In this document: positions 1-11,999 of the stretch, in pieces
Layout of the letters: every line of letters begins with the position of its first letter
Position numbering within the stretch: the stretch's first letter is position 1
Assembly (NCBI GenBank): GCA_009193035.1
Contig: SWDT01000007.1
Coordinates: 620,001-684,000 of the forward strand
Reading direction: 5' to 3'
DNA: 64,000 bases
Source: Halicephalobus mephisto
Lineage: Eukaryota; Nematoda; Chromadorea; Rhabditida; Panagrolaimidae
Made by a program: the position numbers and the translations under genes
The notes under the pieces: generated by a model
What the model was told of the DNA's origin: nothing
Database searches by the model: none
The model's input: the letters and a program-made list of their open reading frames with translations, nothing else

Positions 1-573
1 ATTAATATATTAATTTTTTGTACTTTGTTCATTTTCAACTTCAGGAATTGTGGTTTTATCAAATGGAAAAATTTTAGGATTGTTTGAAGTTTATTAAGAA
101 ATTTATTAATTTTCTTAATTTTGTTTATTTTTAGGTTTTCATATATCAATTTTTTGAATTTTATTTAGTTTTAACTTTAGGAATTGTGATTTTATCAATT
201 TTTCGAACTTTACTTTTAAATTTTAGGATTTCAAAAAATCGTTAATTTTGTTTATTTTTAGGTTTTCATATATCAATTTTTTGAATTTTATTTAGTTTTA
301 ACCTTAGGAATTGCGGTTTCATCAATTTTTTGAACTTTACTTTTATATTTTAGGATTTCAAAAAATCGTTAATTTTTTCTATTTTGTTTATTTTTAAATT
401 TTCATATATCAATTTTTTGAATTTTATTTAATTTCAATGTTTATACACGTTTATATGTGGATATTTACGTATTAAATGTGTATTTTGATATATGTTTGTA
501 TATAATTTGTATTTATTTATATTTATTTATATTTATTTATGTTTATTTATATTTATTTATATTTATGTAATTT

Positions 574-585
574 CGGTCTTTTCAG
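574..585 (+). promoter_or_regulatory. Likely trans-splice acceptor of the long reticulon transcript
   Basis: CGGTCTTTTCAG ends at 585, and the start codon follows at 592. In nematodes this arrangement marks either spliced-leader addition or the last 5' UTR intron; the two cannot be told apart here. Confidence 0.5.
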
Positions 586-591
586 CTGACA

Positions 592-3500
592 ATGTCTGAT
601 CAGGAAACCTCCCCTGTTCACGTTCCTCAAGAACAAGGACTCGGAAACTACTTAGAAGAAGCAAAGCAAAAAGGACAAGATTTCGTGGAAGATGTTCAAC
701 AAAAAACCCACGATTTTCTCGACGAAATTAAAAATCAAAATTTTTTTGAAAATGTTCAAAAAGAAGAAAATTTACTTGTTGATTTGAGTCCTCCTGAACC
801 TCAAGAAAACATCCCTAAAGTCATCGATGATTTTTTTTCTCAACCACCTCCTCAAGAAAATCAACAATTTCCTGGAGACCCTTCGCCGGATATTGTGGAT
901 AACGTAAATGAAGTTCTGCCTGAACCAATTCGTCATTCACCTCTGACAGAAGAAAGACAACAAATCGGTGAATTTTTTTATTTTTTAAAATTTCATAAAA
1001 TTTAAAATTCTAAAATTTCTAAAATTAAAGTTTTTTAAATTATTTTGATTTTTTGGAATTTTTAAAATTTTTTCAATTATGTTGATTTTCTTAATTTTAA
1101 AATTATCTGAAATTATTTTAAATTTTTAAAATTATTTTAATTTTTTTTAATTTTTAAAATTAATTTAATTATTTTGGTTTTTTAGAAGAAGGAATCCAGT
1201 CGGCAGTGAATGACACCCAAAATGAAGTCGAGGCTGTGCTTGGAGCGCTGAGCTCAGGATCCCCTCCTCCTGTGCCTGAGCAGAATTCGCCTTCTGGAGA
1301 TTCTGGAAGAGATACCCTTGCTGGATTGATTGGAGAACATCACGAATCTGAACCTCAAATTCCCGTCAGTGACTCATTGAGCGGAATGAGAGAAATTTCT
1401 CCTGATGAACAAACTTTCGATCGTCGTGGTCCTTTGACGATTCCGGAAAAATTTCCTAATTTTGAATCAAAAATTTTCAATGATATTCCATCTGTTCCAC
1501 TATCGAGAAATTTTGAAGAAGATTTTGAACAAATTCCTGAACAACATTCTCATTTTGACGACCTTCCTGCCAGACCCCCGACTCCCCCCAAGGACCTCAG
1601 CGACGAAGACGTCCAACCACCCTCCATCGACCTCGGCCCGCCTTCTCATGGTTGGTTTTTGATTTTTTATATAAAAATACAGTTTTAAAAGTTTTTAGAA
1701 AGTTGTAGAATTTAGAAAAATGTTTTTGGAAGATTTTAGGATTTTTTAAAAACATTTAAATTTCGAAATTTTAAGAATTTTTAAATTTCTAGAAAATAAA
1801 ATTTTTTAAAAATTCAGTATTTATATAATTAATTATATTTAATTTTCTATGTAGTTAGTTTTTTGAAATTCTTATATAATTAATTATTTTAATTTTTTAT
1901 ATAATTAATTATTTTAATTTTTTATATAATTAATTATATTTTTAATTTTTTATATAATTAGTTTTTTAAATTTTTATTTAATTGAATATTTTTAGTTTTT
2001 ATATAATTAAATATTTTTAGTTTTTATATAATTAATTATTTTAAATTTTTATATAATTAAATATTTTAAATTTTTATATAATTAAATATTTTTAGTTTTT
2101 ATATAATTATTTTAAATTTTTATTTAATTAAATATTTCTAGTTTTTATATAATTAATTATTTTAAATTCTTATATAATTGAATATTTTTAATTTTTATAT
2201 AATTATTTTAAATTACAGTTCACGAAAAATCGTCTGATCATGGTTTGAAACCGATTTTGAGACATCATTCTGGACTTGGGCCCTGGATTGACTTCAAAAC
2301 CATCGATCCTAAAGGTTAGTTTGATTTTCTACTGACTTGGTTGTCCTAGTTACGCTTGACCAGTGAATTTGCATAATTTGTGCGGGTCGCCAGAGGGTCC
2401 GGTGCCAGGCAATTTACTTTTGAAAAGGATTTACATGGAAATGGAACGTATTTAGTTTCAGAATAATTTTATATTTAAGTCTTAGTGATGTATTTTTGAT
2501 GAAATCGGTTCTAGTTTTAGTGGTATTGAAAATGGAGAAAATTAAGCCGTCGTAGTGGAGACGAACTCACAAGGGAGAGGACTATTCCGACTTGTCCTTT
2601 GGAAGAAACCATAGCTCATTTTGTAGATTAGGAAATGGATATTGAGGGAGTATTTTCATTATTTACTGGAAGGTCATCAAGAATGAGGGAATTAAGAGTG
2701 GAAATTAAAATTTCATATATCAAAAATCTAAAATTTTTTAAAATTTTCTTTAAAATGTAATTTCATACTTATTTTCGAAGTTAGAAGATGAGTATTCAAG
2801 ATATAATGGTAGTTTTTAACAATTTTTCAGGAATGAGGGAATTAAGAGTGAAAATTAAAATTTCATATATCAAAAATCTAAAATTTTTTAAAATTTTCTT
2901 TAAAATGTAATTTCATACTCATTTTTCAAGTTAGAAGATGAGTATTCAGAATCTATATTAAATTTCGATTATATATTTTACTTGAGTGAGGGAATTGAAA
3001 ACAAAAATTAAAATTTCATATATCAGAAATTTTTGAATTTTTTACACTACTTTACAACCCATTTTCTAGGTTATATATACTTGTTCAGAATATATTTTCA
3101 CTTTTTATTGAATGCTTTTATGGAACGAGAAAATTGAAAAGTAGAGTTTTATATATCAAGGGTCAAAAAACCGGAAGCGACTTCGTTTCCTTGTTGGCGA
3201 ACTTTTGATAAACAATTTCAAAGGCGTTCTTTTTCTATTTTAATTTAACTTATTTTAATAATTCTTTTTTCCAATTAGATATATCCTTTGTAATGATTAT
3301 AACTGTTTAATTGATTTTTCGAAAAAATATTCATAAAAGTAGGAAAACGAACTCGGTTGTTATTTGACGAACAGTTTTCAACTCGCTTTTTTTCTATTTT
3401 AATTTTATTAATTTTAATAATTCTTTTTTCCTATTAGATATATCCTTTGTAGTGATTATAGCTGTTTAATTGATTTTTCGAAAAAGTATTCATAAAAGTA

Positions 3501-6500
3501 GAAAATCGAACTCGGTTGTTATTTGACGAACAGTTTTCAACTCGCTTTTTTTCTATTTTAATTTAACTTATTTTAATAATTCTTTTTTCCAATTAGATCT
3601 ATATTTTTTGCAGATTATGGTTATCCTAGTGGTTTTTAAGAAGGAAAAATAAAATTTATGGATTTTCTAGATTATCTTGTTTCAGGAAAATCTTTAAAAA
3701 ATCGGATTACATATTCTGACTGTACTCTTTAAAAACACTAAATTTGATATATGGATCGTCTTGAGAAGCTAATTCGAATAAAGTGTTTTCTTTTCTAAAA
3801 CAATGCGCATGAAACGAGGGGCTGTGGAAGCAGAACATCAATTTGTGGCTTTCCGAAAATAGTAGTAAGCTAAAATGACTCTAACATTCTTGTCTTTACT
3901 CGTGACTTGGCAGCAGAAATATAAGAGAAGCATTGCGTTCATCAACTGGACCTACTATAAAGGAAAAATGTCCTTTGGCATAGACCCTTTTGCCCCTCAC
4001 ATGACTGTCCTGGAGTCCGGGTTTTGGAGAACGCACATGGTCGAAGAAAATTTTTGGTTTTAGTTGGTCGGAAATTTGGCGGTTGTTTCTCAGTTGCAGT
4101 CTCAGGATGAGATCCATTTTTGGAGTTACACAATGCAGTTGGCAAAATTCCAACTATAGTTTGAAAGTGAAATTTATTTTTTTTTAAATTTCGAAAAATA
4201 TTTATTTTTTTTTTAAAATTAATAATTTTTTGTAATTTTTTAAAGAAAGTAGTAAATTGTTTTTGTTTTTGTTTTTAGAGTTTTATGATTTAGAAATTTC
4301 GTAGTTTTTTAGATTTCTAGAATTTCGCAATTTTTGAGAATTTTGTAATTTAGAAATTTCGTAATTTTTGTATTTTTCTGAGAATTTTAAAGTTTTGTAA
4401 TTTTTAGAATTTTATAATTTTATAGATTTCTAGAATTTCGCAATTTTTGAGAATTTTGTAATTTTTAGAGTTTTATAATTTTTGTATTTTTCGAGAATTT
4501 TTAAATTTTGTAATTTTTGAGGATTTTAAAATTTTATAGATTTCTAGAATTTCGCAATTTTTGCAATTTTTGAGAATTTAGAAATTTCGTAATTTTTAGA
4601 GTTTTGTAATTTTTATAATTTTTGTATTTTTCCGAGAATTTTTAAATTTCGTAATTTTTAAGAATTTTGAAAATTTTGGAATTTAGAATTTTCGTAATTT
4701 TTGAGATTTTCAGAATTTTAAAATTTTCTAAAATTTTGTATTTTTTAATTTTCAGAATTTTAAAATTTTCTAAAATTACGTTAAACATATAGTTTTAGAA
4801 GTTTCTAAAAATTTCAGGAAATTCGTGTCAGGATAATTATCGAAGGAAGTTTTTTGTGTAACTTGAATGCAATTAAAGTTTCTAAAATCTTCTAGAATTT
4901 TCTTGAATTTTTACAGCTTTTCAAAATACAATAAAAATAAAAAAATTTTTAAAGAAATTTTAAATAAAATTTTTTTCGGAATTTTAGAATTTAAAAAAAA
5001 ATTTAAATAAATTTTGAAATTTAAAAAAAAATTTAAATAAATTTTTAAATTTAAAAAAAATTTTTAAAGAAATTTTAAAATTAAAAAAAACTTAAATAAA
5101 TTTTTTGGAATTTTTAAATTTAAAAAAAATTTTTAAAGAAATTTTTAAATTTAAGAAAAAATTTATTTAAATTTTTAAATTTAAAAAAAAACTTAAATAA
5201 ATTTTTTGGAATTTTTAAATTTAAAAAAAATTTTTAAAGAAATTTTTAAATTTAAGAAAAAATTTATTTAAATTTTTAAATTTTAAATAAAAATTTTCCG
5301 AAAAAATTTCGTCATAATGTTCATTTTTAAAATACGATAATTATCATTGTTTTCGAAAGTACATTTTCAATTGATTTTTTCCTTGTTTTTTGTAAACAAG
5401 CCTGAAAACTTCTGACTTGGAAATTTTTCTTTTTTCAAATAAGCCAAAAAAAAATTACAACTTTAACTTGGTTTTTTTTTTCGGATGTTCGTTTAAGGAC
5501 AAATCGATTATTTTATAACGCTAAAAAGCGCCAATTTTTACTTTTTTGTTTGTCAGAAACATGTCTAACATTTTGAATTTTTGTTTGAAAAAAATGTTTA
5601 TCGAAATCCGTTGGATTTTTTCCGGACAAAGAAACTTTGAGGACTTGCGCAACTAGCTCAGCTGACTTGTGTATTTTTTTTTTCTGGATATTTCGAAATT
5701 TTTTATAAATGAAGTTTTCTAAGAAATTATAGAAATTTAAAGATTTAAAAATTTAAAAATTTAAAAATTTGTAAAAATTTGTAAAAATTTAAAAGTTTGT
5801 AAAAATTTTAGGATTATAGAAATTTTAAAAAAGCTTCTAAAATTAAAAATTCCGATAATTTTAATTTTTATAAATTTGAAAATTTTTAAGTTTGTAGAAA
5901 TTTTAGGATTCTAGAATTTTGTAGAAGATCCTGAAATTAGAATTTTTTGAAATTGTTAGAATTTTAGACTTTAGAATTTCATAAAACTTTATATTTTTAG
6001 GATTTCATAATTTTGTGTTTTTTAGGGTTTAGAATTTTAGACTTTTTAGAATTTCATAATTTTGTGTTTTTTAGGATTTCATAGAATTTTAGACTTTTTA
6101 GAATTTTGTGTTTTTTAGGATTTCATAAAATTTCATAATTTTATGTTTTTTAGGATTTCATAGAATTTTATAATTTTTAGGATTTCATAATTTTGTGTTT
6201 TTTTAGAATTTCAAAGAATTTCGTAGAAGTTTCTAAAATCTTCCAGAATCTCACAAATTCCTAAAAATCCTTCCAAATCTAAGAACATTTTCTCTGAATT
6301 CCGATATTGGATTCTTGAAACCTTCTGAAGTCTTCCAAAACTTTTAAAATTCGCGTTGAAATTAGTTCGTGGTAGTTTTTATTTTTATTTTTATAATAGT
6401 ATTGTTTTTTCTGCAGATTGAGTGATCTCGAAAAATTTGATCTCTTGAAAAATGAGCAAATTGGGCGCCGTTGGTCGGGGCATATATGCCCTGATTTCCC

Positions 6501-9500
6501 TCGTTGTCAGATTGGCGTATAAATTACTCTTAAACGTGGCTTTGGTATTCAGTATTGGTCTGGCAGTTTACACAGTTGGCGATTACACAAGGCAGTTTTT
6601 GAAAGATAAAAAAGAAGGTAAGTAAAAAACAAATTTCACACTTTTTAAATAATATTTCAAAACATGTATCTGACATGTTACAACTTGAATAATGTCTATA
6701 TTTCAATATTAATGTAAAAAAATTGAAAAAAAGAATTTTTAAAAAAATTTTTATATGGGAAATTACGCGAGAGTCGAAAGCAATCAAAGTTGACTCGCGC
6801 TGGTCTTTGTTTTGAGAAAAAGGAGTAATCGGAGTGACTTGGACCTGGCAAAAAGGAATTAATGGTCGATAGGAATATTTTGCCAGAAATTACATATTGT
6901 TTTATTTTGAGAAAAGGAATGAATGGTTCGTAGAAGAGGTCGGTAAAAGTGACTCGCGCTTGATTTTTGGGAATGAATGGTCGATAGGAATATTTTGCCA
7001 AAAATTATGGTCTTTGCTTCATTTTAAAGGAATAACTGATCTGCTTTGTGTTCAATAAGGAATAAGTGGTCTGTCGAGAGTGACTCGCGCTGATTTTTTT
7101 TTTCAAAAAAGGAATGATAGGTTTAATTGACGTTCGACGGAAAATAAATTTTCGATTGGAACAGATCGCCAAAAACCACCGCGCACAAAAATATTTAAAT
7201 ATTTTTTTATTTTTTTTTAATTTTAAATTTTTTTATTTTTCCAGATTATTTTTTAGTGAATTTCGAGCAAATTTTAGGTTTTTATTTTTTATATCGGTCA
7301 AGGTTGAAAATTGTCTGGAACGAAGAACATTAATTTTTTACAAAAGTATTTTTGGAAACTTTATTGTGCAAAAAATCACTATCAGAAGTACTCTTAATGA
7401 GATTGATAATAGATATGGCTTAAAAAAGTGAATTTTGAGTGACAGATTATGGTAACTAAGGTCTAGACAAATATGAATGTTGTCAATCAAATTCGCCAAT
7501 TTTTACGAGAATTGTATATCTGATCTAAGGCCAGAAATATCTTGAGCTGTGTGTCCCGCCCATTGACATTGACTAGTGTTCTGCGCGAACAAAACTGGTC
7601 CGTACGTGCTCGTCTTTCTCAAAGCTGAGCTGTATTGTTAAATTTTCGAGATATCTTCAAGTTGAAATTTTCTAATTTCCAAATTTTCTAATTTTATAAT
7701 TTTCTAAAAAATCTTAATTAAAAATGGGAAAATCAAATCGTCGACAAAATTCCTTTCATCAACAAGCCGAATGGGTTCCTGCCGAGGATTTTCCAGGAAA
7801 AGGTATTTTAAAATAATTTTTATTTAAAAATTTTCCTATTTTTTACTGTAATGTGAATTAAATTCAAAAATAACCCCATATTTTTCGAAAAAAATAATTT
7901 TTTACAATATTTTTAAAATATAAAAAAAAATAATTTTTATATTTAAAAAAGTAATTTTTTACAATATTTTTAAAAAATAATTTTTATATTTAAAAAAATT
8001 ATTTTTTTATATTCAAAAAAACTATATTAAAAAAAAGTAATTTCTATATTTAAAGAAATAATTTTTATACTTGAAAAAAAATAATTTTATGTTTAAAAAA
8101 ATTTTATATTTAAAAAAAAGTAATTTTTTTATTTCACATTATAGTGGATTTAGAATTTTTAAATATGTTTGTATACTGTGACTATTAAAGTGTGTGAGTG
8201 GACAGAGGGTTGTGTACCCTATGGGATTCTAGCTTAAGTTCCTAGATTTACCTAAGTAAAAATAATTTTAAAATGTTGATTACGAAATCTGACAAGATTA
8301 CAAAAGGTACTCAAAATGAAATTGTTACATAGGCTAGTTTTGTCTTTAGAAATTCGTCTCAAAATCATTTTTAGAAAAATTTATTTTTGGTAATTTAAAA
8401 ATTTTTGAAAATTCTACAACTTCAATTTTTGGAGTTTTTTGAAAATTTGTCTCAAAATTATTTTTAAAAAATTTATTTTTTAATAATTTTAAAATTTTGT
8501 AGAAATTTTTAGAAATCCAAATTTTGGAAATCTGTATCAGGGCAATTTAAAAAAAATTATTTTTAATAATTCCAAAAATCGATAAAAATTGAAATTGTTT
8601 AAAATTGAAAATTTTTCATTTTTAAATTAGAATAATATGATTTTGTTTTAATCTTTTTTGTTTTATATAATTTTGCACAAAAATGACGATCTTAAAAAAA
8701 TTATTTTTAATAATTCCAAAAATCGATAAAAATTGAAATTGTTTAAAATTAAATTTTTCATTTTTAAATTAGAATAATATGATTTTGTTTTAATCTTTTT
8801 TTATATAATTTGCACAAAAATGGCGATCTTAGAATTATTAAAAATAATTTTTTTAAAATTCGATAAAAATTGAAAATTTTTTGTTTTTAAATTAGAATAA
8901 TGTGATTTTGTTTTAATCTTTTTTTATATAATTTTGCACAAAAATGACGATCGATTAGAAAGTTGAAGGTCATTGAGTTATTTTACTTTTTCGGAGACAA
9001 ATATGTTCCTCAAAGGTCAACTATTGATTCAAAGCTTGGGTTTGTGATTAAATGAGTCTTGTTGACGCAAAAGAAAAAAAATTTTTGAGGAAACATAAAA
9101 ATTGAACAAAATCGATTTCAAAGTTGAACGAAAAAAAAATTTTATGATTCACTACCGCCATTTTTGCTTGTTTTTTAAAATAGGAATTATTACGAAATTA
9201 TAAAAATTACAAAATTGAAAATCTTCAGAATTTTAAAAAACTTAAAAATTATACAATTCTAAAAAATTTTTAAGTTTTTAAAATTCTGAAGATTTTTGAT
9301 TTTTTAAATTTATGTAATTTTTGTAAATTTTCTGAAATTTTGGAAGAAGTTGTGGAATTTTACGAAAGTTTCTGGAATCTCAGGAATTTTCGAAGTATTT
9401 GAGGATCTTCTATGAATTTCTGGAATTTTCTAGAATCTTTTATAAATTTCTAAAGTTTTCGAGTACTTAGAATTTTCTACAAACTTCTGAATCTTCCAAG

Positions 9501-11163
9501 TATTTCTTAGAAGTTCTGGAATTTTCTAGAATCTTCTACAAATTTCTAAAGTTTTCGAGTACTTCTTAGAATTTTCTACAAACTTTTGAAATTTTCGAGT
9601 ACTTAGAATTTTCTAGAACCTTCTACAAACTTCTGAATCTTTCAAATATTTCTTAGAAATTCCTGAATGTTTTTAGAATTTTCTACAAACTTTTGAAATT
9701 TTCGAGTACTTAGAATTTTCTAGAATCTTTTACAAACTTCTGAATCTTTCAAATATTTCTCAGAATTTTCTACAAACTTCTGAATTTTAAAATCTCTTAA
9801 AATTTGAACCAAATCTTTGAATTTTGGGATTTTCGTGTCGAGAGAATTCTGCAAAATTCATTGTTAATTTTCATAGTAGTACGGTAGTAATTGTGATGGA
9901 TGAAAGTTGTGGAGGAGATCACAGTATTTCTAGAAGAAAAATCCTGGTCAAACGTAATCATCTTGAAGGTTTTTTAAAATTATATATTTTAAAATTTAAA
10001 AAATAATAAAAATTTTTTTAGTTTTGGACATTATTTACTGGCGTGATCCGAAGAAATCCGGAGCTGCATTGGGATTAATCCTTGTTGGATTATTTTTGAT
10101 TTCGAAATTCAGTTTGATTTCTTTGTTGGCTTATGGATCTCTGGCTGTTCTTGTTGGAACTCTTGGATTCAGAATTTTCAAAATTGCGGAAGCTCAGATT
10201 AAGAAAACCGATGGATCAAATCCCTTCAAACCGTACTTGGAAAAGGATTTAGATGTTCCACAAGACAGAGTTCATGCTCAAGTTGATGTTTTTGTTGAAC
10301 ATGGAAGAAACGTTCTGAATCAACTTCGTCGTCTTTTCCTGGTTGAAAATGTTTGTGATTCTGTCAAATTCGGACTTCTCTTGTGGACTTTGACCTACGT
10401 CGGGGCTTGGTTCAGCGGTTTTTCTTTGATCATTCTCTGTAAGTTCTATTTTTTAAATTGAAATTTTTTAAAATTAAATTTTTTAAAAATTGAAATTTAA
10501 AAAAATTGAAGTTGTTTAAAATTGGAATTTTTTAAAAATTCGAACTTGTTTAAAATTAGAATTTTTTAAATTAAATTTTTTAAATTGAAATTTTTTAAAA
10601 ATCGAAATTTAAAAAAATTGAAGTTGTTTAAAATTGAAACTTTTTAAAAATTAAATTTTTTAAAAATTGAAATTTAAAAAAATTCGAACTTGTTTAAAAT
10701 TAAAAGTTTTTTAAATTAAATTTTTTTAAAAATTAGAATTTTCCAAAAATTTGAACTTGTTTAAAATTAGAATTTTTTAAAACACTTTTTTGTGGTAATT
10801 TTGAAAATTTAAAAAAATGTAAAATAATAATTTTAACTTTTTTGGATTATTTTAAAAAAATATTTTTATTTTTATAATAATTTTGAAAATTTAAAAAAAT
10901 ATAAAATAATAATTTTAACTTTTTTGAGATGATTGTTTTTTAGTTATTATTGGAGTCTTTACTGTACCGAAGGTTTACGAAATCTACAAGGAACCCATCG
11001 ATGCCCATTTGGCTTTGGCTAAGGAAAACGTTGAAAAAATCCACAATATGTGAGTTTTATAAAAAAAATCAAATTTAATTAATTTTTTTTTAGTGTTGGA
11101 GAAAAGTTGCCATTTTTGAACAAATGTTGTCCAAGCAAAGCAGCAGAAAAAAAAGAAGAATAA
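592..11163 (+). CDS. ret-1: Reticulon, long isoform (ER-shaping membrane protein)
   Basis: Exons read as 592-967, 1186-1650, 2219-2314, 10022-10438, 10944-11049 and 11094-11163, giving about 509 residues. All junctions are GT..AG and every phase matches (1,1,1,1,2). The first three exons code an acidic, proline-rich, non-conserved N-terminus. The 10022 exon opens the reticulon homology domain with VLDIIYWRDPKKS. It then shows a long hydrophobic hairpin, a hydrophilic loop of about 65 residues, and a second hydrophobic hairpin that runs into the next exon. The protein ends AAEKKEE, compatible with a C-terminal KKxx ER signal. Reticulons insert as hairpins and curve tubular ER membranes; that role is family knowledge. 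An acceptor-like TTTTCAG ends at 585, seven bases before the ATG, and suggests trans-splicing. The domain call is firm; joining the long N-terminal exons straight to 10022 is inferred from phase. Confidence 0.88.
2315..6400 (+). repeat. Reticulon intron 3: tandem and low-complexity repeats
   Basis: About three copies of a 140-base unit with TTTCATATATCAAAAATC lie at 2685-3030. Just over two copies of a 170-base unit ending GAACTCGGTTGTTATTTGACG lie at 3200-3600. From 4160 to 5330 and from 5690 to 6300 the DNA is short A-runs and T-runs at near-regular spacing. A less AT-rich island at 3780-4150 has open frames on both strands, with no splice phase or recognisable domain; it may be the remnant of a mobile element. 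Confidence 0.6.
6452..6617 (+). CDS. ret-1: Reticulon alternative first exon B
   Basis: The ATG at 6452 opens 55 codons plus one base, ending AAAGAAG|GTAAGT, phase 1, which matches the reticulon-domain exon at 10022. The peptide starts MSKLGAVGRGIYALISLVVR and contains a hydrophobic stretch of about 30 residues that the other isoforms lack, so this isoform would carry an extra membrane segment before the domain. A TTTTTTCTGCAG acceptor ends at 6417, 34 bases upstream, suggesting a trans-spliced separate transcript start. Exon support comes from phase, splice signals and a sharp drop in AT content; use of the exon is inferred. Confidence 0.75.
6620..7440. repeat. Reticulon intron repeats with the GACTCGCGCTGATTT core
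   Basis: Four loosely spaced copies of a unit containing GTGACTCGCGCT and GAATGAATGGTCGATAGGAA lie at 6775-7110. The same core recurs at about 11338, inside the minisatellite-bearing element downstream. The open frames across this stretch are repeat-driven. Confidence 0.5.
7441..7723 (+). promoter_or_regulatory. ret-1: Candidate internal promoter for reticulon exon C
   Basis: This 280-base block has far more G and C than the repeats on either side. It includes a GTGTCCCGCCC segment near 7550 and lies directly upstream of alternative first exon C. It holds no open frame that fits a splice phase. A promoter role is inferred from position and composition only. Confidence 0.35.
7724..7802 (+). 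CDS. ret-1: Reticulon alternative first exon C
   Basis: A short exon of 26 codons plus one base, starting MGKSNRRQNSFHQQAEWVP and ending GGAAAAG|GTATTT in phase 1, again compatible with 10022. The peptide is basic and hydrophilic, so this isoform would be little more than the reticulon domain with a short cytosolic tail. The 280 bases before it are clearly less AT-rich than the surroundings, as expected for a promoter. The ATG follows a long A/T run without a strong AG acceptor, so this transcript may begin without trans-splicing. Confidence 0.65.
7803..9895. repeat. Reticulon intron: tandem arrays and A/T-run DNA
   Basis: Three copies of a unit of about 130-170 bases lie at 8500-8960, with GATTTTGTTTTAATCTTTTT and a CGATAAAAATTG core. 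The stretch 9180-9790 is a degenerate array of TTCTAGAAT and TCTACAAACTTCTGAAT words. No other coding exon was seen. Confidence 0.5.
9896..9968 (+). CDS. ret-1: Reticulon alternative first exon D (nearest to the domain)
   Basis: The ATG at 9896 gives 24 codons plus one base, MDESCGGDHSISRRKILVKR and onward, ending CTTGAAG|GTTTTT in phase 1. The intron to 10022 is only 53 bases. The joined product would be a minimal reticulon of about 220 residues, the usual size of the shortest isoforms in this family. The exon stands out as mixed-composition sequence inside AT-rich DNA. The donor is weaker than in exons B and C. Confidence 0.6.
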
Positions 11164-11311
11164 TCAAAAAAACTTAAAAAAAATTAAAATTTTTTTTTGT
11201 CATACTGTTTTTTTTGTTCATATTTGCCGTCCAGTTTTTAAAAATATTTTATTTATTTTAAATTCTGAGCGTTTTTTTGATCAAGGAAAAATTGCCTGTG
11301 TCTTGTATTAG

Positions 11312-11873
11312 TGGCTGTGGGGGTTGCTCCCTTTTTGACTCGCGCTGATTTCGAAATTCTTTTTAAATTAATTTTTTTTTACTTAACTCAGATGTTAAGT
11401 TAACTACCGAAAGATTTATAAAAACGAGAGAAATGAGATAAAGCTTAAGAAATAGGGGAAGGGAATTTTGAAGGAGAACACTTTTCGATAAAAGAACATC
11501 TGTTATTGGGGAACACTTTTCGATGGGGAACACTTGTTAATGAAAGAAAACTGTTACCGGGGAACACTTGTTAATGAAAAAAAAACTGTTACCAGGGAAC
11601 ACTTTTCGATGGGGAACACTTATCTCTGGGGAACACTTTTCGATGGAGAACACTTATCTCTGGGGAACACTTTTCTATGGGGAACACCTGCTAATGAAAG
11701 AAAACTGTTACCGGGGAACACTTTTCGATGGGGAACACTTGTCTCTAGGAAGAAACTGTTACCGGGGAACACTTTTCGATGGGGAACACTTATCTCTGGG
11801 GGAACACTTGCTAATGAAAGAAAACTGTTACCGGGGAACACTTTTCGATGGGGAGCAACTGCCATACAGCCGT
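11312..11873. repeat. Composite element, copy 1, with a GGGGAACACTT minisatellite
   Basis: The left part (11312-11460) contains ACTTAAC..GTTAAGT inverted arms and a block ending TGAGATAAAGCTTAAGAAAT. The core (about 11467-11850) is a minisatellite built from GGGGAACACTT, TTTCGAT and TAATGAAAGAAAACTGTTAC words. The right end reads GCAACTGCCATACAGCCGT, close to the inverse of the left end of the copy at 29361. The long open frames on both strands come from the minisatellite and are not genes. Confidence 0.7.
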
Positions 11874-11999
11874 ATTGTGTCGCTTTGACAATAGTCCTTT
11901 TTTGCCTGATTTGCTTTTGAAAAGCCCAGTTTCGCACTTGTTTCATCGATGATTGTATGGATTATGTGGCCTATTAATAAAATCAATCAAATATGTTTA

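Noticed and set aside
7114..7431. 105-codon plus-strand frame in a reticulon intron
   Set aside because: AT-rich Phe/Asn/Lys composition, not phase-compatible with a clear donor, overlaps dispersed repeats.
11534..11946. Three overlapping open frames of 106-128 codons on both strands
   Set aside because: They are kept open by the GGGGAACACTT minisatellite; the products are pure repeats, without splice signals or domains.
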